From NCBI RefSeq assembly GCF_004103715.1, contig NZ_CP035282.1:2532673-2596672 (forward strand): a stretch of 64,000 bases of DNA. Reading direction: 5' to 3'. The notes beneath the pieces are model-generated. The model was not told the DNA's origin and searched no databases. It was given only the letters and a program-made list of their open reading frames with translations. Below, one piece after another: positions 48,622 through 57,315 of this stretch. The stretch is from Acidilutibacter cellobiosedens (GTDB lineage Bacteria; Bacillota; Clostridia; Tissierellales; Acidilutibacteraceae). The position numbers and the translations under genes were made by a program. Positions within the stretch are counted from its first letter, which is position 1, and every line of letters begins with the position of its first letter.

Positions 48622-49290
48622 ATGAAAGAATACGGTATTTTTGATATATTAGGTCCTATAATGATTGGACCTTCCAGTTCTCATACGGCAGGAGCAGCAA
48701 AATTAGGAAAAACCTCGGAAGAAATCTATGGAGATGATTTTGATAAAGTAGATTTCTATTTGCACGGCTCTTTCGCTAAAACATATAAAGGCCATGGTAC
48801 AGATAAAGCGCTGGTCGCCGGAATACTTGGCATGGAACCCTCTTCCGAGAAACTAAAAGATTCTTTTATTATAGCAAAAGAAAAGGGAATTGAATTTAAC
48901 TTTTACGAAACTGATTTAGGTTATGAACATCCTAATACTGTCAAAATAGTATTTCATAAAGACAATAAAAGGGATTTTTATATAATAGGTTCATCCATAG
49001 GAGGAGGAAGTATATTAATCACTGATATAAACGGAAACAAAGTTGAACTCACCGGAGAATCACCTACCCTTATATTAGAATATCCTGATAAAAAGGGAGT
49101 AATAAGTAAAGTGGGTACTATACTTGCATATAATAATATTAATATTGCAAATATGAAGGTTTCAAGATTCGATAAAAATGCTACTATGATCGTTGAAACC
49201 GACAATTTTATGGATAAGAAAATATTAGATGAAATATCCGCAGGTGAAGAAATAATATACGGAAATATTATAAATCCGGTTAGGAGGTAA
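48622..49290 (+). CDS. sdaAB: L-serine dehydratase, beta subunit
   Basis: The 222-residue product begins KEYGIFDILGPIMIGPSSSH, followed by TAGAAKLGK, the hallmark of the beta chain, and carries SSIGGGSILITDINGNKVEL. A C-terminal ACT domain follows (PDKKGVISKVGTILAYNNIN). With the alpha subunit it turns L-serine into pyruvate and ammonia using a [4Fe-4S] cluster, an anaerobic energy reaction. ATG 48622 follows GAGGTG. The alpha gene starts 4 bases after the stop. It is the first gene of a five-gene run reaching 57296. Confidence 0.94.
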   Translation: MKEYGIFDILGPIMIGPSSSHTAGAAKLGKTSEEIYGDDFDKVDFYLHGSFAKTYKGHGTDKALVAGILGMEPSSEKLKDSFIIAKEKGIEFNFYETDLGYEHPNTVKIVFHKDNKRDFYIIGSSIGGGSILITDINGNKVELTGESPTLILEYPDKKGVISKVGTILAYNNINIANMKVSRFDKNATMIVETDNFMDKKILDEISAGEEIIYGNIINPVRR

Positions 49291-49294
49291 AGTA

Positions 49295-50161
49295 ATGTTT
49301 AACAACGGAAAAGAGCTTCTTAAGTTATGTAAGGAACAAAATAAAAAAATATATGAAATTGTCATTTTAAAAGAATGTTCTTCTTCAAATATATCCGGTG
49401 AAGAATTAAAAAATGAAATGAAAAAAATTTTAAATATAATGATAAGTTCTTCTTCCTCAGGATTGAATAAAAAAATAAACTCCATAAGCGGTCTTACAGG
49501 AGGATATGCAAAAAAGGTAGAAGAATATAAAAATGCCGGAAAAACCATATGCGGAGATACTATTATTTCTGCAATGGCAAGGGCCTTATCTACATCTGAA
49601 GTAAACGCATCTATGGGACAAATTGTAGCCGCTCCTACTGCCGGCGCTTCCGGAATACTCCCCGGAGCTATAATTACCGTAAAAGAAAAATTTAATCTTA
49701 AGGAGGAAGATATGATAAATGGTTTGTTTACTGCGGCAGGAATCGGAGAAATAATCGCAAAAAACGCTACTATTTCAGGGGCTTACGGGGGCTGTCAAGC
49801 AGAATGCGGAACAGCAAGTGCTATGGCGGGAGCCGGAATAGTCGAAATGCTCGGCGGAACTCCACAGCAGTGTTTAAATGCAGCAAGTTTTTCTCTGATA
49901 AACGTAATGGGACTTGTGTGTGATCCCATAGCCGGTTTGGTAGAATTTCCATGTATCATTCGCAATGCATCCGGAGTTATAAATGCGCTTTTATCTGCCG
50001 ATTTGTCTTTATCAGGAGTTGACTGTATTGTTCCTTTTGATGAAGTTGTCGATGCTATGTATAAAGTAGGAAGGGAGCTCCCCACTTCTCTTAAAGAAAC
50101 TGCCCTGGGAGGATTGGCTGCCACTCCCACAGGAGAGGAATTAAAAAGGAGGTTATTATAG
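49295..50161 (+). CDS. sdaAA: L-serine dehydratase, alpha subunit
   Basis: The 288-residue product has SGLTGGYAKKVEEYKNAGKT, the GQIVAAPTAGASGILPGAII loop, and cluster-ligand cysteines in GAYGGCQAECGTASAMAGAG, QCLNAASFSLINVMGLVCDP and the VEFPCIIRN region. It carries the [4Fe-4S] catalytic centre of L-serine dehydratase. AGGAGG is at the end of the beta gene. It ends 5 bases before the next reading frame, whose ribosome site lies inside this gene, so the large fusion protein is probably co-transcribed with serine dehydratase. Confidence 0.94.
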   Translation: MFNNGKELLKLCKEQNKKIYEIVILKECSSSNISGEELKNEMKKILNIMISSSSSGLNKKINSISGLTGGYAKKVEEYKNAGKTICGDTIISAMARALSTSEVNASMGQIVAAPTAGASGILPGAIITVKEKFNLKEEDMINGLFTAAGIGEIIAKNATISGAYGGCQAECGTASAMAGAGIVEMLGGTPQQCLNAASFSLINVMGLVCDPIAGLVEFPCIIRNASGVINALLSADLSLSGVDCIVPFDEVVDAMYKVGRELPTSLKETALGGLAATPTGEELKRRLL

Positions 50162-50166
50162 TAATC

Positions 50167-53100
50167 ATGTATGAGGAAGTTTATAATTCCATGTTCAACA
50201 TAATAAACCAACAATCTGATATTGATGGAAAAGATGAATTATTGGAATATATTAAAGCCGATTCTTTTAAGAGAAGCTTAAATCGTTCCTTAGCTAATTT
50301 TTCCGTTGATCCTTCATCTTTATTGGACCTATTTTGGGATTATATCAAAGATCACTTTTCCTTTAATAAGGAGGAATGTCTTAAATACATATATTATTGG
50401 ATCTTATATAAGTCATTTCCTCAAAAAATAAATATTGATTTTAATCACTCTTATGATAATTTGGTTTCTACTTATCTTTATATCTTAAGGGAATTCTGTA
50501 AATATGAGATATCTTACAATAAAAAAAGTTTTCTTCACAAATATCCTGTTTCTTTTTTGACCAAAGAGGAAGAGGAAAATATTAAAAATCCTGAATATTT
50601 TCACTTTAAGGAAATATTTTTTAAAAATTGGATTTATGAATTAATGAAATTAGACCAGTGCATTACCGGACATAACACTATAGAACATATTGCCGGTGTA
50701 AATAATTTAAGTTTATATTTATCAAGACAGTTAAAAAATCTTGAGATACCTTTAGATCTTGGAATAATAGCGGGAGCAAGTATAGGCCATGATATAGGAA
50801 AATACGGACTGAAAGAAGGAGAAGAAAAAAGGGTAGCTTACCTTCATTATTACTATACGGATGAATGGTTCAAACATTTTTCCATAAATACTATAGGTCA
50901 TATAGCAACAAATCATTCTACCTGGGATTTGGAATTAGAAAATCTCCCCATAGAATCTTTGATACTCATATATTCCGATTTCAGGGTAAAAAGCAAAAAT
51001 ACAGATGGAGTTAATCATATACATATATACACTTTAGACGAAGCCTTTGATGTGATTTTAAATAAATTGGATAATGTCGATGAAAAAAAAGAGAAAAGAT
51101 ACAGGAAAGTTTATTCGAAACTTAAGGATTTTGAAAACTTCATGAAAAGTCTGGGAGTTAATACCGAGACGGTTAAGAAGAACTTTAAAAAGCCTGAACT
51201 TAAATTGTTTTCGTTGATGCAGGAAAAAGAAATCGTAGAAAATTTAAAATATTTTTCTATTGAGCATAATATTTTCTTAATGAATAAACTTATGAATAAT
51301 CAATCCTTTAACAATATCCTTGAATCTGCCAGAAGCGAATACAACTGGCAAAAACTCAGTACTTATTTGCAGATTTTCTACGAATATTCCACTTATCTGA
51401 CTCAGGAACAAAAGATTAAGACTCTCTATTTCTTATATGATTTACTTCTTCATAAGGAAGAAGCCATAAGAAAAGAAGCTGCTCAGCTCATAGGAATTTT
51501 AATCGGCTCCTATGACGAAGAATATCGAAAAGAAACTCCCAAATCTGTAAATAATGATACTTTTGAGCTTAAAAGTTCAGATATATTAAACAATGCTATA
51601 AAATTAATATTATTTCCGGAACATAAAATTCAGGATTTTCAGGAAGAATGGCTTTATAATATTAAGAATGTTATAAATTCGTTATTTTTGCATTGTCATA
51701 AAAGTAAGTATGAATCCTATGCGGATGTATTGATATCATATTATAATAACTATTTGATTTTATCGGAGACTCAGCAATTTTATCTTCTTCAAACCGTAGA
51801 ATATATTCCATTTGAAAGTTTAAACAGAACCGAGCTTTCACAAATTTCTAAATATATAATCGAGCAAATAAAATCTCCAAATTTCGAGATAAGACTTCAG
51901 GCTTGGGATTCTATCAAAGATTTATCTCCTTATTTGAAAAATGATAATAAATTTATACCGGCTTTAAAAGAATATATGGAAGAAAACTATGCGCCCTCTT
52001 CCTCTATAGCCGAAGATTTTTTGAGAGTAAAAATAGCTGATAAGTTAGCATTAAGAGATAATATCATCAACACTTATAAAAATTCCTACGCTCGCCATAA
52101 GGATATCATGTCGGATATATTTTTCAACAATTTAAAAACCGCTACTTCTTGGATAAATAAAAAAATAAACATTGATATTCTATATGAAGAATTGATGAAA
52201 TCATCTGATCCTAACGGCCTCCATACTGCCATGCATTTTTGCAATCTTCTTAAAGTAAGCGCTGTTGAAAGGGTAAGAAATTATGCGGGAGAAACCCTGA
52301 TCAAAATTTTTAACTTTCTCACTCTCGACCAACGAAATGATATAGTTATTGAATTATCCAGAGCTCTCGAAATGCAAAGCTATCAATTCACAAAATATAT
52401 ACCGGAATATTTAGGCCGAATAATTTTATACTTAAGACCAATAGAATTAGACGAACTTATTGATGATATGGAAATAGAAATAAAGAAGTCCAACGTTCAA
52501 ATCGCTATTTTATTGTTAAAGACCGTAGGAGTTGCAATTGAAAATTATAAAAGTTACGGGAATAATTTTAAAGAGGAAACAAAAGTAAACAGAAAAAGAT
52601 TGAAAAGGCTCCTGGGAATATTATTAATGGAAATGGCTAATTTTAATCCTGAAATAAGTACTTATGCTTTCAGAGTCCTGGGAACGGATATCTTCGGTTC
52701 TTCAAAGTTAACTTTAAATGAAAAACACGATATATTTCTGTTAGTATCCAAAAAAATCCTTACTCTTTTAACAAAGAGAGAAGAAAACGAGTTCCTATTC
52801 TTGAACAATTCCGCTTCCTTAAATTATATATACAGGTTTATATCGGATTATGAATTTAATTATGGTGAAATAGACCTGAAAAGGAAGAAAAATATTGCAT
52901 TTTTTCCCGGTACCTTTGATCCCTTCACCCTCAGTCATAAGGAAATTGCCATGGAAATCAGAGATATGGGCTTTGAAGTTTATCTGGCTGTAGATGAATT
53001 TTCTTGGTCAAAGAGAACTCAGCCTCACTCTTTCAGAATAAATATAATGCGAATGTCTATTGCTCAAGAATTGGATATTTATTTATTTCCATCAGAAATT

Positions 53101-54990
53101 CCCATAGGTCTCAATAATAGTAAGGACTTAAATAAGCTTAAAAATTTGTTTCCCGATTCTGATGTCTATATAGTTATTGGTTCAGACGTTATACTTAATG
53201 CTTCATCTTATAAAAACAACAGCCCGATACACAAATTTCCCCATATAATATTCAACAGGGAGACTTATATCTCTGAGGAAAATCAAAGTTCAATATTGGA
53301 AGAAAAAATAAAAAAGATTAAGGGGCATGTTGTAAGGCTTTCTCTTCCTCCTCAATACGAAGACATAAGCTCTACCAAGATAAGGGAAAGTATTGACAAA
53401 AACAGGGATATTTCAAAATTAATAGATTCCGTGGCAGAACAATATATATTTAAATTAGGCCTTTATGTAAAAGAACCTCAATACAAGACATTAGTGCAGC
53501 AGAAAACCTTTGAAGTGAAAGTATATGAATCCTTGGGTGAATCCCTTATTGAAGATATAATTCGTTCTATTGGGAAAAATATTGATATCACATTCTTGGA
53601 AAATATAAAAAATAAATCTGAAACAAGAGTTCTTGTTATAAAAGATTCGGAAAACAAAAATGTTTTAGCTTTTTCTTTGTATCACTGGTTAAAAAGCAGT
53701 ATGATATTCGATGAATTTCAGAACAGCAATTTAACTGAAGAAATAAGAAAAAACGCCAAGGGCAGAATTGTCGTATTAGATGGAATATACGCTAAAAACA
53801 ATAGTAAAGTCCTCATAGAAACTATCCTTAACGAAACTTTAGCTTTTCTCGTTTCAGATGATTATAACTACTGTATATATAAGAATAATACTCAATGGCA
53901 GAAAATGGTTGAAAATATTCTTCCTCTTTTGGGTTTTGCAAAATCCGTTCGTTCCTATAACGGGAAACCTATATTTATGGTAGACATGAATAATCCCTCA
54001 ACATTAGATTTAGACATAGAGGACTCTTTAAAGGAAATCTTCAGGGAAAACAAAGACATAAACAAAGTCATAGAAGAAAAAAGAAATGAATTAAAAAAAG
54101 CAATTGTAAATTTATATCCCGGGGAACTGCTTCTTTCTTTCAGTAAGGATATGATATACAGTAAGTTAATACAACAAATATGTGATACAAATAAAGTTTC
54201 TTCGGCATCCCAACAGTCCAGGCAATCAGGTCCCTGTATATGCGCACCTTTTGGTTCTATTCTTAACGGATGTATTTTACCAAATACTATAACAAAAACT
54301 ATCCATACTGAAAAAATATTTGACTCTGATATAAAAAATTTTTCTATAAGTGCTTTTCCTAACTATTTAAGTCTGGAAAATCAAATAAAAGTACTCCGTT
54401 CTTTTAACAAACCTTTAATTCTTGTAGATGACCTACTCCATAAGGGATATCGAATCAAGGTGCTGGAACCATTAGTCAGAGGTTCAAATATTAAGATTGA
54501 AAAAATCATTGTAGGTATATTATCCGGAAGAGGAAAAGAAATAGCGGATATGAGAAATCTAAATGTAAGTTGCGCTTATTTTATCCCGAATCTTAAGCTG
54601 TGGTTTAATGAAAGTGCTCAATATCCTTTCTTAGGAGGAGATATGGTTCAAATAAAAAACAGATTGGATAAAAATCTGATACCAAGCATTAATTTAATTC
54701 TACCTTATGTTTCTCCGAATTTTATTAAGAACACATCAAAGGATAATATATATAATCTGTCGGAAGTTTGCCTTAAAAATACTTATGAAATTCTTGAAAA
54801 AGTTGAAGAAGTTTATCAAGATATAAATAAGAAAAACTTAACATTAAAAAGGTTAAAAGAAGTAATACAGACACCCAGATGCCCAGATATAGGGATTAAT
54901 ATGGACTATGATATGAATCTTAGTCCTTCAGTATATGTTAAAAGGGACTTAGAACATTTGAACAGGTTAAAAAATATCTTTAAAAGGTAG
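50167..54990 (+). CDS. 1607-residue fusion: HD hydrolase, helical repeats, NadD-like, GNAT-like, PRTase-like
   Basis: I recognise the domains but not the protein. Residues about 165-290 form an HD domain (TGHNTIEHIAG, the HD pair in GASIGHDIGKYG near 206, ATNHST near 257 and IYSDFR near 275). Residues about 350-890 are helical, HEAT-like repeats. Residues about 905-1095 are a nucleotidyltransferase: FFPGTFDPFTLSHKEI, in which TLSH stands for the usual (T/H)xGH, VIGSDVI, and ISSTKIRES near 1065. Residues about 1115-1290 look GNAT-like (IVVLDGIYAKNN, LPLLGF). The end (about 1370-1500) looks like a phosphoribosyltransferase, with ILVDDLLHKGYR near 1420. ATG 50167 lies 14 bases after AGGAGG. The lactate-dehydrogenase-like gene follows after 9 bases. 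A nucleotide or cofactor reaction is likely; nothing more specific can be claimed. Confidence 0.85.
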   Translation: MYEEVYNSMFNIINQQSDIDGKDELLEYIKADSFKRSLNRSLANFSVDPSSLLDLFWDYIKDHFSFNKEECLKYIYYWILYKSFPQKINIDFNHSYDNLVSTYLYILREFCKYEISYNKKSFLHKYPVSFLTKEEEENIKNPEYFHFKEIFFKNWIYELMKLDQCITGHNTIEHIAGVNNLSLYLSRQLKNLEIPLDLGIIAGASIGHDIGKYGLKEGEEKRVAYLHYYYTDEWFKHFSINTIGHIATNHSTWDLELENLPIESLILIYSDFRVKSKNTDGVNHIHIYTLDEAFDVILNKLDNVDEKKEKRYRKVYSKLKDFENFMKSLGVNTETVKKNFKKPELKLFSLMQEKEIVENLKYFSIEHNIFLMNKLMNNQSFNNILESARSEYNWQKLSTYLQIFYEYSTYLTQEQKIKTLYFLYDLLLHKEEAIRKEAAQLIGILIGSYDEEYRKETPKSVNNDTFELKSSDILNNAIKLILFPEHKIQDFQEEWLYNIKNVINSLFLHCHKSKYESYADVLISYYNNYLILSETQQFYLLQTVEYIPFESLNRTELSQISKYIIEQIKSPNFEIRLQAWDSIKDLSPYLKNDNKFIPALKEYMEENYAPSSSIAEDFLRVKIADKLALRDNIINTYKNSYARHKDIMSDIFFNNLKTATSWINKKINIDILYEELMKSSDPNGLHTAMHFCNLLKVSAVERVRNYAGETLIKIFNFLTLDQRNDIVIELSRALEMQSYQFTKYIPEYLGRIILYLRPIELDELIDDMEIEIKKSNVQIAILLLKTVGVAIENYKSYGNNFKEETKVNRKRLKRLLGILLMEMANFNPEISTYAFRVLGTDIFGSSKLTLNEKHDIFLLVSKKILTLLTKREENEFLFLNNSASLNYIYRFISDYEFNYGEIDLKRKKNIAFFPGTFDPFTLSHKEIAMEIRDMGFEVYLAVDEFSWSKRTQPHSFRINIMRMSIAQELDIYLFPSEIPIGLNNSKDLNKLKNLFPDSDVYIVIGSDVILNASSYKNNSPIHKFPHIIFNRETYISEENQSSILEEKIKKIKGHVVRLSLPPQYEDISSTKIRESIDKNRDISKLIDSVAEQYIFKLGLYVKEPQYKTLVQQKTFEVKVYESLGESLIEDIIRSIGKNIDITFLENIKNKSETRVLVIKDSENKNVLAFSLYHWLKSSMIFDEFQNSNLTEEIRKNAKGRIVVLDGIYAKNNSKVLIETILNETLAFLVSDDYNYCIYKNNTQWQKMVENILPLLGFAKSVRSYNGKPIFMVDMNNPSTLDLDIEDSLKEIFRENKDINKVIEEKRNELKKAIVNLYPGELLLSFSKDMIYSKLIQQICDTNKVSSASQQSRQSGPCICAPFGSILNGCILPNTITKTIHTEKIFDSDIKNFSISAFPNYLSLENQIKVLRSFNKPLILVDDLLHKGYRIKVLEPLVRGSNIKIEKIIVGILSGRGKEIADMRNLNVSCAYFIPNLKLWFNESAQYPFLGGDMVQIKNRLDKNLIPSINLILPYVSPNFIKNTSKDNIYNLSEVCLKNTYEILEKVEEVYQDINKKNLTLKRLKEVIQTPRCPDIGINMDYDMNLSPSVYVKRDLEHLNRLKNIFKR

Positions 54991-54999
54991 GAGATTTTA

Positions 55000-56250
55000 A
55001 TGTTTAATTATTATAAGTATAAAAATAAATACTTATTTTCAACTTATGAGTATAGTATGTTTAAAAAGGTTTCCCTTGATGAATTTATAGCAAATAAAAA
55101 TAAATATTACTATTTGAAAAAATCTGATCCTCTCTACTCAAGGAGAAGCTTTTCCGTTTCCCATCCTGATTTTATTTTATCAGAAAGGGAAGATATCGAT
55201 ATAATACTCGACATTAAAGAAGAAAAAGAGTATTCTCTGCCTGAATGGCTTATAAAAGATATCTATAATGGAAATATAATTTCAATTAATACAAATTATC
55301 CCCATTGGTCCGAATTATTAGAGGAAAAAAGTCATAACAAATGGAAGGTGAATATCTTAGCCTTAGGAGATGTAGGAAGTACTCTGCTTATCGGTTTGAA
55401 ACTTTTAGGAGGAGAACTTATCGAAAAAATAGGAATATGTGACAGAAACGAAAATAATAAAATAAGATGGGAATATGAAATGAACCAGGTGCGGAAAGCC
55501 TTTTCTAACGAAAAATTTCCTATGGTCAAAGGAATAGATATAGAGAGTTTATTTGATTGTGACATGTTTGTATTTTGTGCATCAAAAGGTGTGCCTCCCA
55601 CAAACAGCAAAGCGGGCGACGTCAGAATGGTTCAATTCAACGGCAATTCAGCCATTATAAAAGAATATGCCTATATGGCACGGAAAAAACATTTTAAGGG
55701 TATATTTGCTGTAATATCAGATCCCGTAGACCTTCTATGCAAAAAAGCATTTCTTGAAAGCAATAAGGATGAATATGGAAATTTAGATTTTGAAGGAATT
55801 CCTGCCGATAAAGTCATCGGATACGGGCTGGGCGTTATGAACGGAAGAGCAGCTTTTTATGCCGAAATGGACGAAAAAACAAAACATTTTTTAAATGAAG
55901 GAAGAGTTTTTGGCCCTCATGGAGAAGGATTAATAGTAGCGGACAGCATCAAAAATTATAATGAAAATCTGTCTAATCTATTAACGGAAAAAACAAAGAA
56001 TGCCAATTTAAAAATAAGAAGTTTGGGATATAAGCCATATATTGCTCCCAGTTTGTCTTCAGGTGCACTATCTCTGTTATCAACAATGAGTGGAGATTGG
56101 TTTTACGGTTCAACTTATATGGGTGGAGCTTATATCGGAGCAAAATGCAGGCTCATAAACAATAATATTGAAGTAGAAAAATTAAATTTACCTGAACCTC
56201 TGTTTAGTAAGATTAAATCCGCTTATGAAAGGTTAGTGAAAATAATATGA
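55000..56250 (+). CDS. Lactate/malate-dehydrogenase-like protein of unknown function
   Basis: The 416-residue protein has about 110 unfamiliar N-terminal residues (MFNYYKYKNKYLFSTYEYSM onward). After them comes a Rossmann fold like that of L-2-hydroxyacid dehydrogenases: VNILALGDVGSTLLIGLKLL, the acidic IGICDRNENNK after beta-2, DMFVFCASKGVPP and FAVISDPVDLLCKKAF, which matches the VxxNPVD loop. The C-terminal half has GYGLGVMNGRAAFYAE and FGPHGEGLIVADS. The usual active-site histidine and arginine pattern is altered, so the substrate may be unusual. A ribosome site TAGGAG precedes ATG. Its stop overlaps the next start as ATGA. Confidence 0.78.
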   Translation: MFNYYKYKNKYLFSTYEYSMFKKVSLDEFIANKNKYYYLKKSDPLYSRRSFSVSHPDFILSEREDIDIILDIKEEKEYSLPEWLIKDIYNGNIISINTNYPHWSELLEEKSHNKWKVNILALGDVGSTLLIGLKLLGGELIEKIGICDRNENNKIRWEYEMNQVRKAFSNEKFPMVKGIDIESLFDCDMFVFCASKGVPPTNSKAGDVRMVQFNGNSAIIKEYAYMARKKHFKGIFAVISDPVDLLCKKAFLESNKDEYGNLDFEGIPADKVIGYGLGVMNGRAAFYAEMDEKTKHFLNEGRVFGPHGEGLIVADSIKNYNENLSNLLTEKTKNANLKIRSLGYKPYIAPSLSSGALSLLSTMSGDWFYGSTYMGGAYIGAKCRLINNNIEVEKLNLPEPLFSKIKSAYERLVKII

Positions 56251-57296
56251 ATGATTTATTTTTAATTATTCCCGAAAAGCCTTCCTTTATGTTGGAAAAG
56301 ATGATTCAAGCCGTTATTCAGGATAGAGATCCCGTTATAATCAATGATGAAAACCATGTTTCATCATTAAGGCAGGGAAAGATCATATTTGCTCTTGAAG
56401 TCAATAATATAGGATTTAGCAATAATCTTTCAAATATATTTTCTAAACTATATTCTATGGGGAACTCCTCCCTATTTGGCTTCCAGGGAATAGTTTTAAC
56501 CCATAGTAATACGGAATTGTATACAAGGAGTGCTGCTCAGAATATAATATTCCACGGAAATCAATTAGGTTTAAGATTTATAGGAAGGCCTTTAGTTGAA
56601 GCAACAGGAAATTTAGAAAATTTTATTCCTATGAAAAGTATATATAATGATTCTTTGGAAAATATTTGCCTAAATTCTTGCTATGAATTGGGACAAAGGT
56701 TTTTCAAAGACAATATCAGCCCTATAAAAAATCCTAAAATATTAATAATTTACTCCAGTAACTGGAGAACTTCCAACAGTCTTCTTCTTTGGAACATGGT
56801 TAAAAGAAATTTAAATTCATGTAAAATAAGAGAAATTCACATAGGAAACGGAACAATATATGACTGCAAAGGTTGTCCTTATAAAACTTGTAAACATTAC
56901 GGCCAGCAAGTAAGCTGCTTTTATGGGGGAATAATAGTTGAAGAGGTCTATCCCGCTCTTCTTCAATCAAACGCAGTGGTATTCATCTGTCCTAATTATA
57001 ATGACTCCGTTTCGGCTAATATAATGGCTGTTATTAACAGACTAACCGCACTTTTCAGGAGAACAAAATTTTATGATAAAACTTTGTTCTCCATAATTGT
57101 ATCAGGATATTCAGGAAGCGATATTGTGGCTAAGCAAATTATAAGCAGTTTAAATCTAAACAAGACTTTCAGGCTGCCTCCGTATTTCTCTTTAATGGCT
57201 ACAGCCAATAACAAAGACTCCATAAAAGACGTGCCCAACATCGAAGAAAAAGCAAAATGCTTTGCCGAAAATATTATGAAAGAAATAAAAAAATAG
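56247..57296 (+). CDS. Flavodoxin-fold (NADPH:FMN reductase-like) protein with an added N-terminal domain
   Basis: The 349-residue protein has an unfamiliar first half (residues 1-165, beginning NDLFLIIPEKPSFMLEKMIQ). Residues about 168-345 form a flavodoxin-like/FMN reductase domain (KILIIYSSNWRTSNSLLLWN, HIGNGTIYDCKGCPYKTCKH, and VFICPNYNDSVSANIMAVIN, FSIIVSGYSGSDIVAKQI). The CKGCPYKTC cluster resembles iron-sulfur flavoproteins, so a flavin and perhaps a metal or FeS centre are expected. It is translationally coupled to the dehydrogenase-like gene by an ATGA overlap. Redox work in the same pathway is the natural inference. The downstream flank is interrupted by the IS element about 20 bases after the stop. 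Confidence 0.8.
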   Translation: MNDLFLIIPEKPSFMLEKMIQAVIQDRDPVIINDENHVSSLRQGKIIFALEVNNIGFSNNLSNIFSKLYSMGNSSLFGFQGIVLTHSNTELYTRSAAQNIIFHGNQLGLRFIGRPLVEATGNLENFIPMKSIYNDSLENICLNSCYELGQRFFKDNISPIKNPKILIIYSSNWRTSNSLLLWNMVKRNLNSCKIREIHIGNGTIYDCKGCPYKTCKHYGQQVSCFYGGIIVEEVYPALLQSNAVVFICPNYNDSVSANIMAVINRLTALFRRTKFYDKTLFSIIVSGYSGSDIVAKQIISSLNLNKTFRLPPYFSLMATANNKDSIKDVPNIEEKAKCFAENIMKEIKK

Positions 57297-57315
57297 GAGG
57301 ACATGGGGACGTTTC

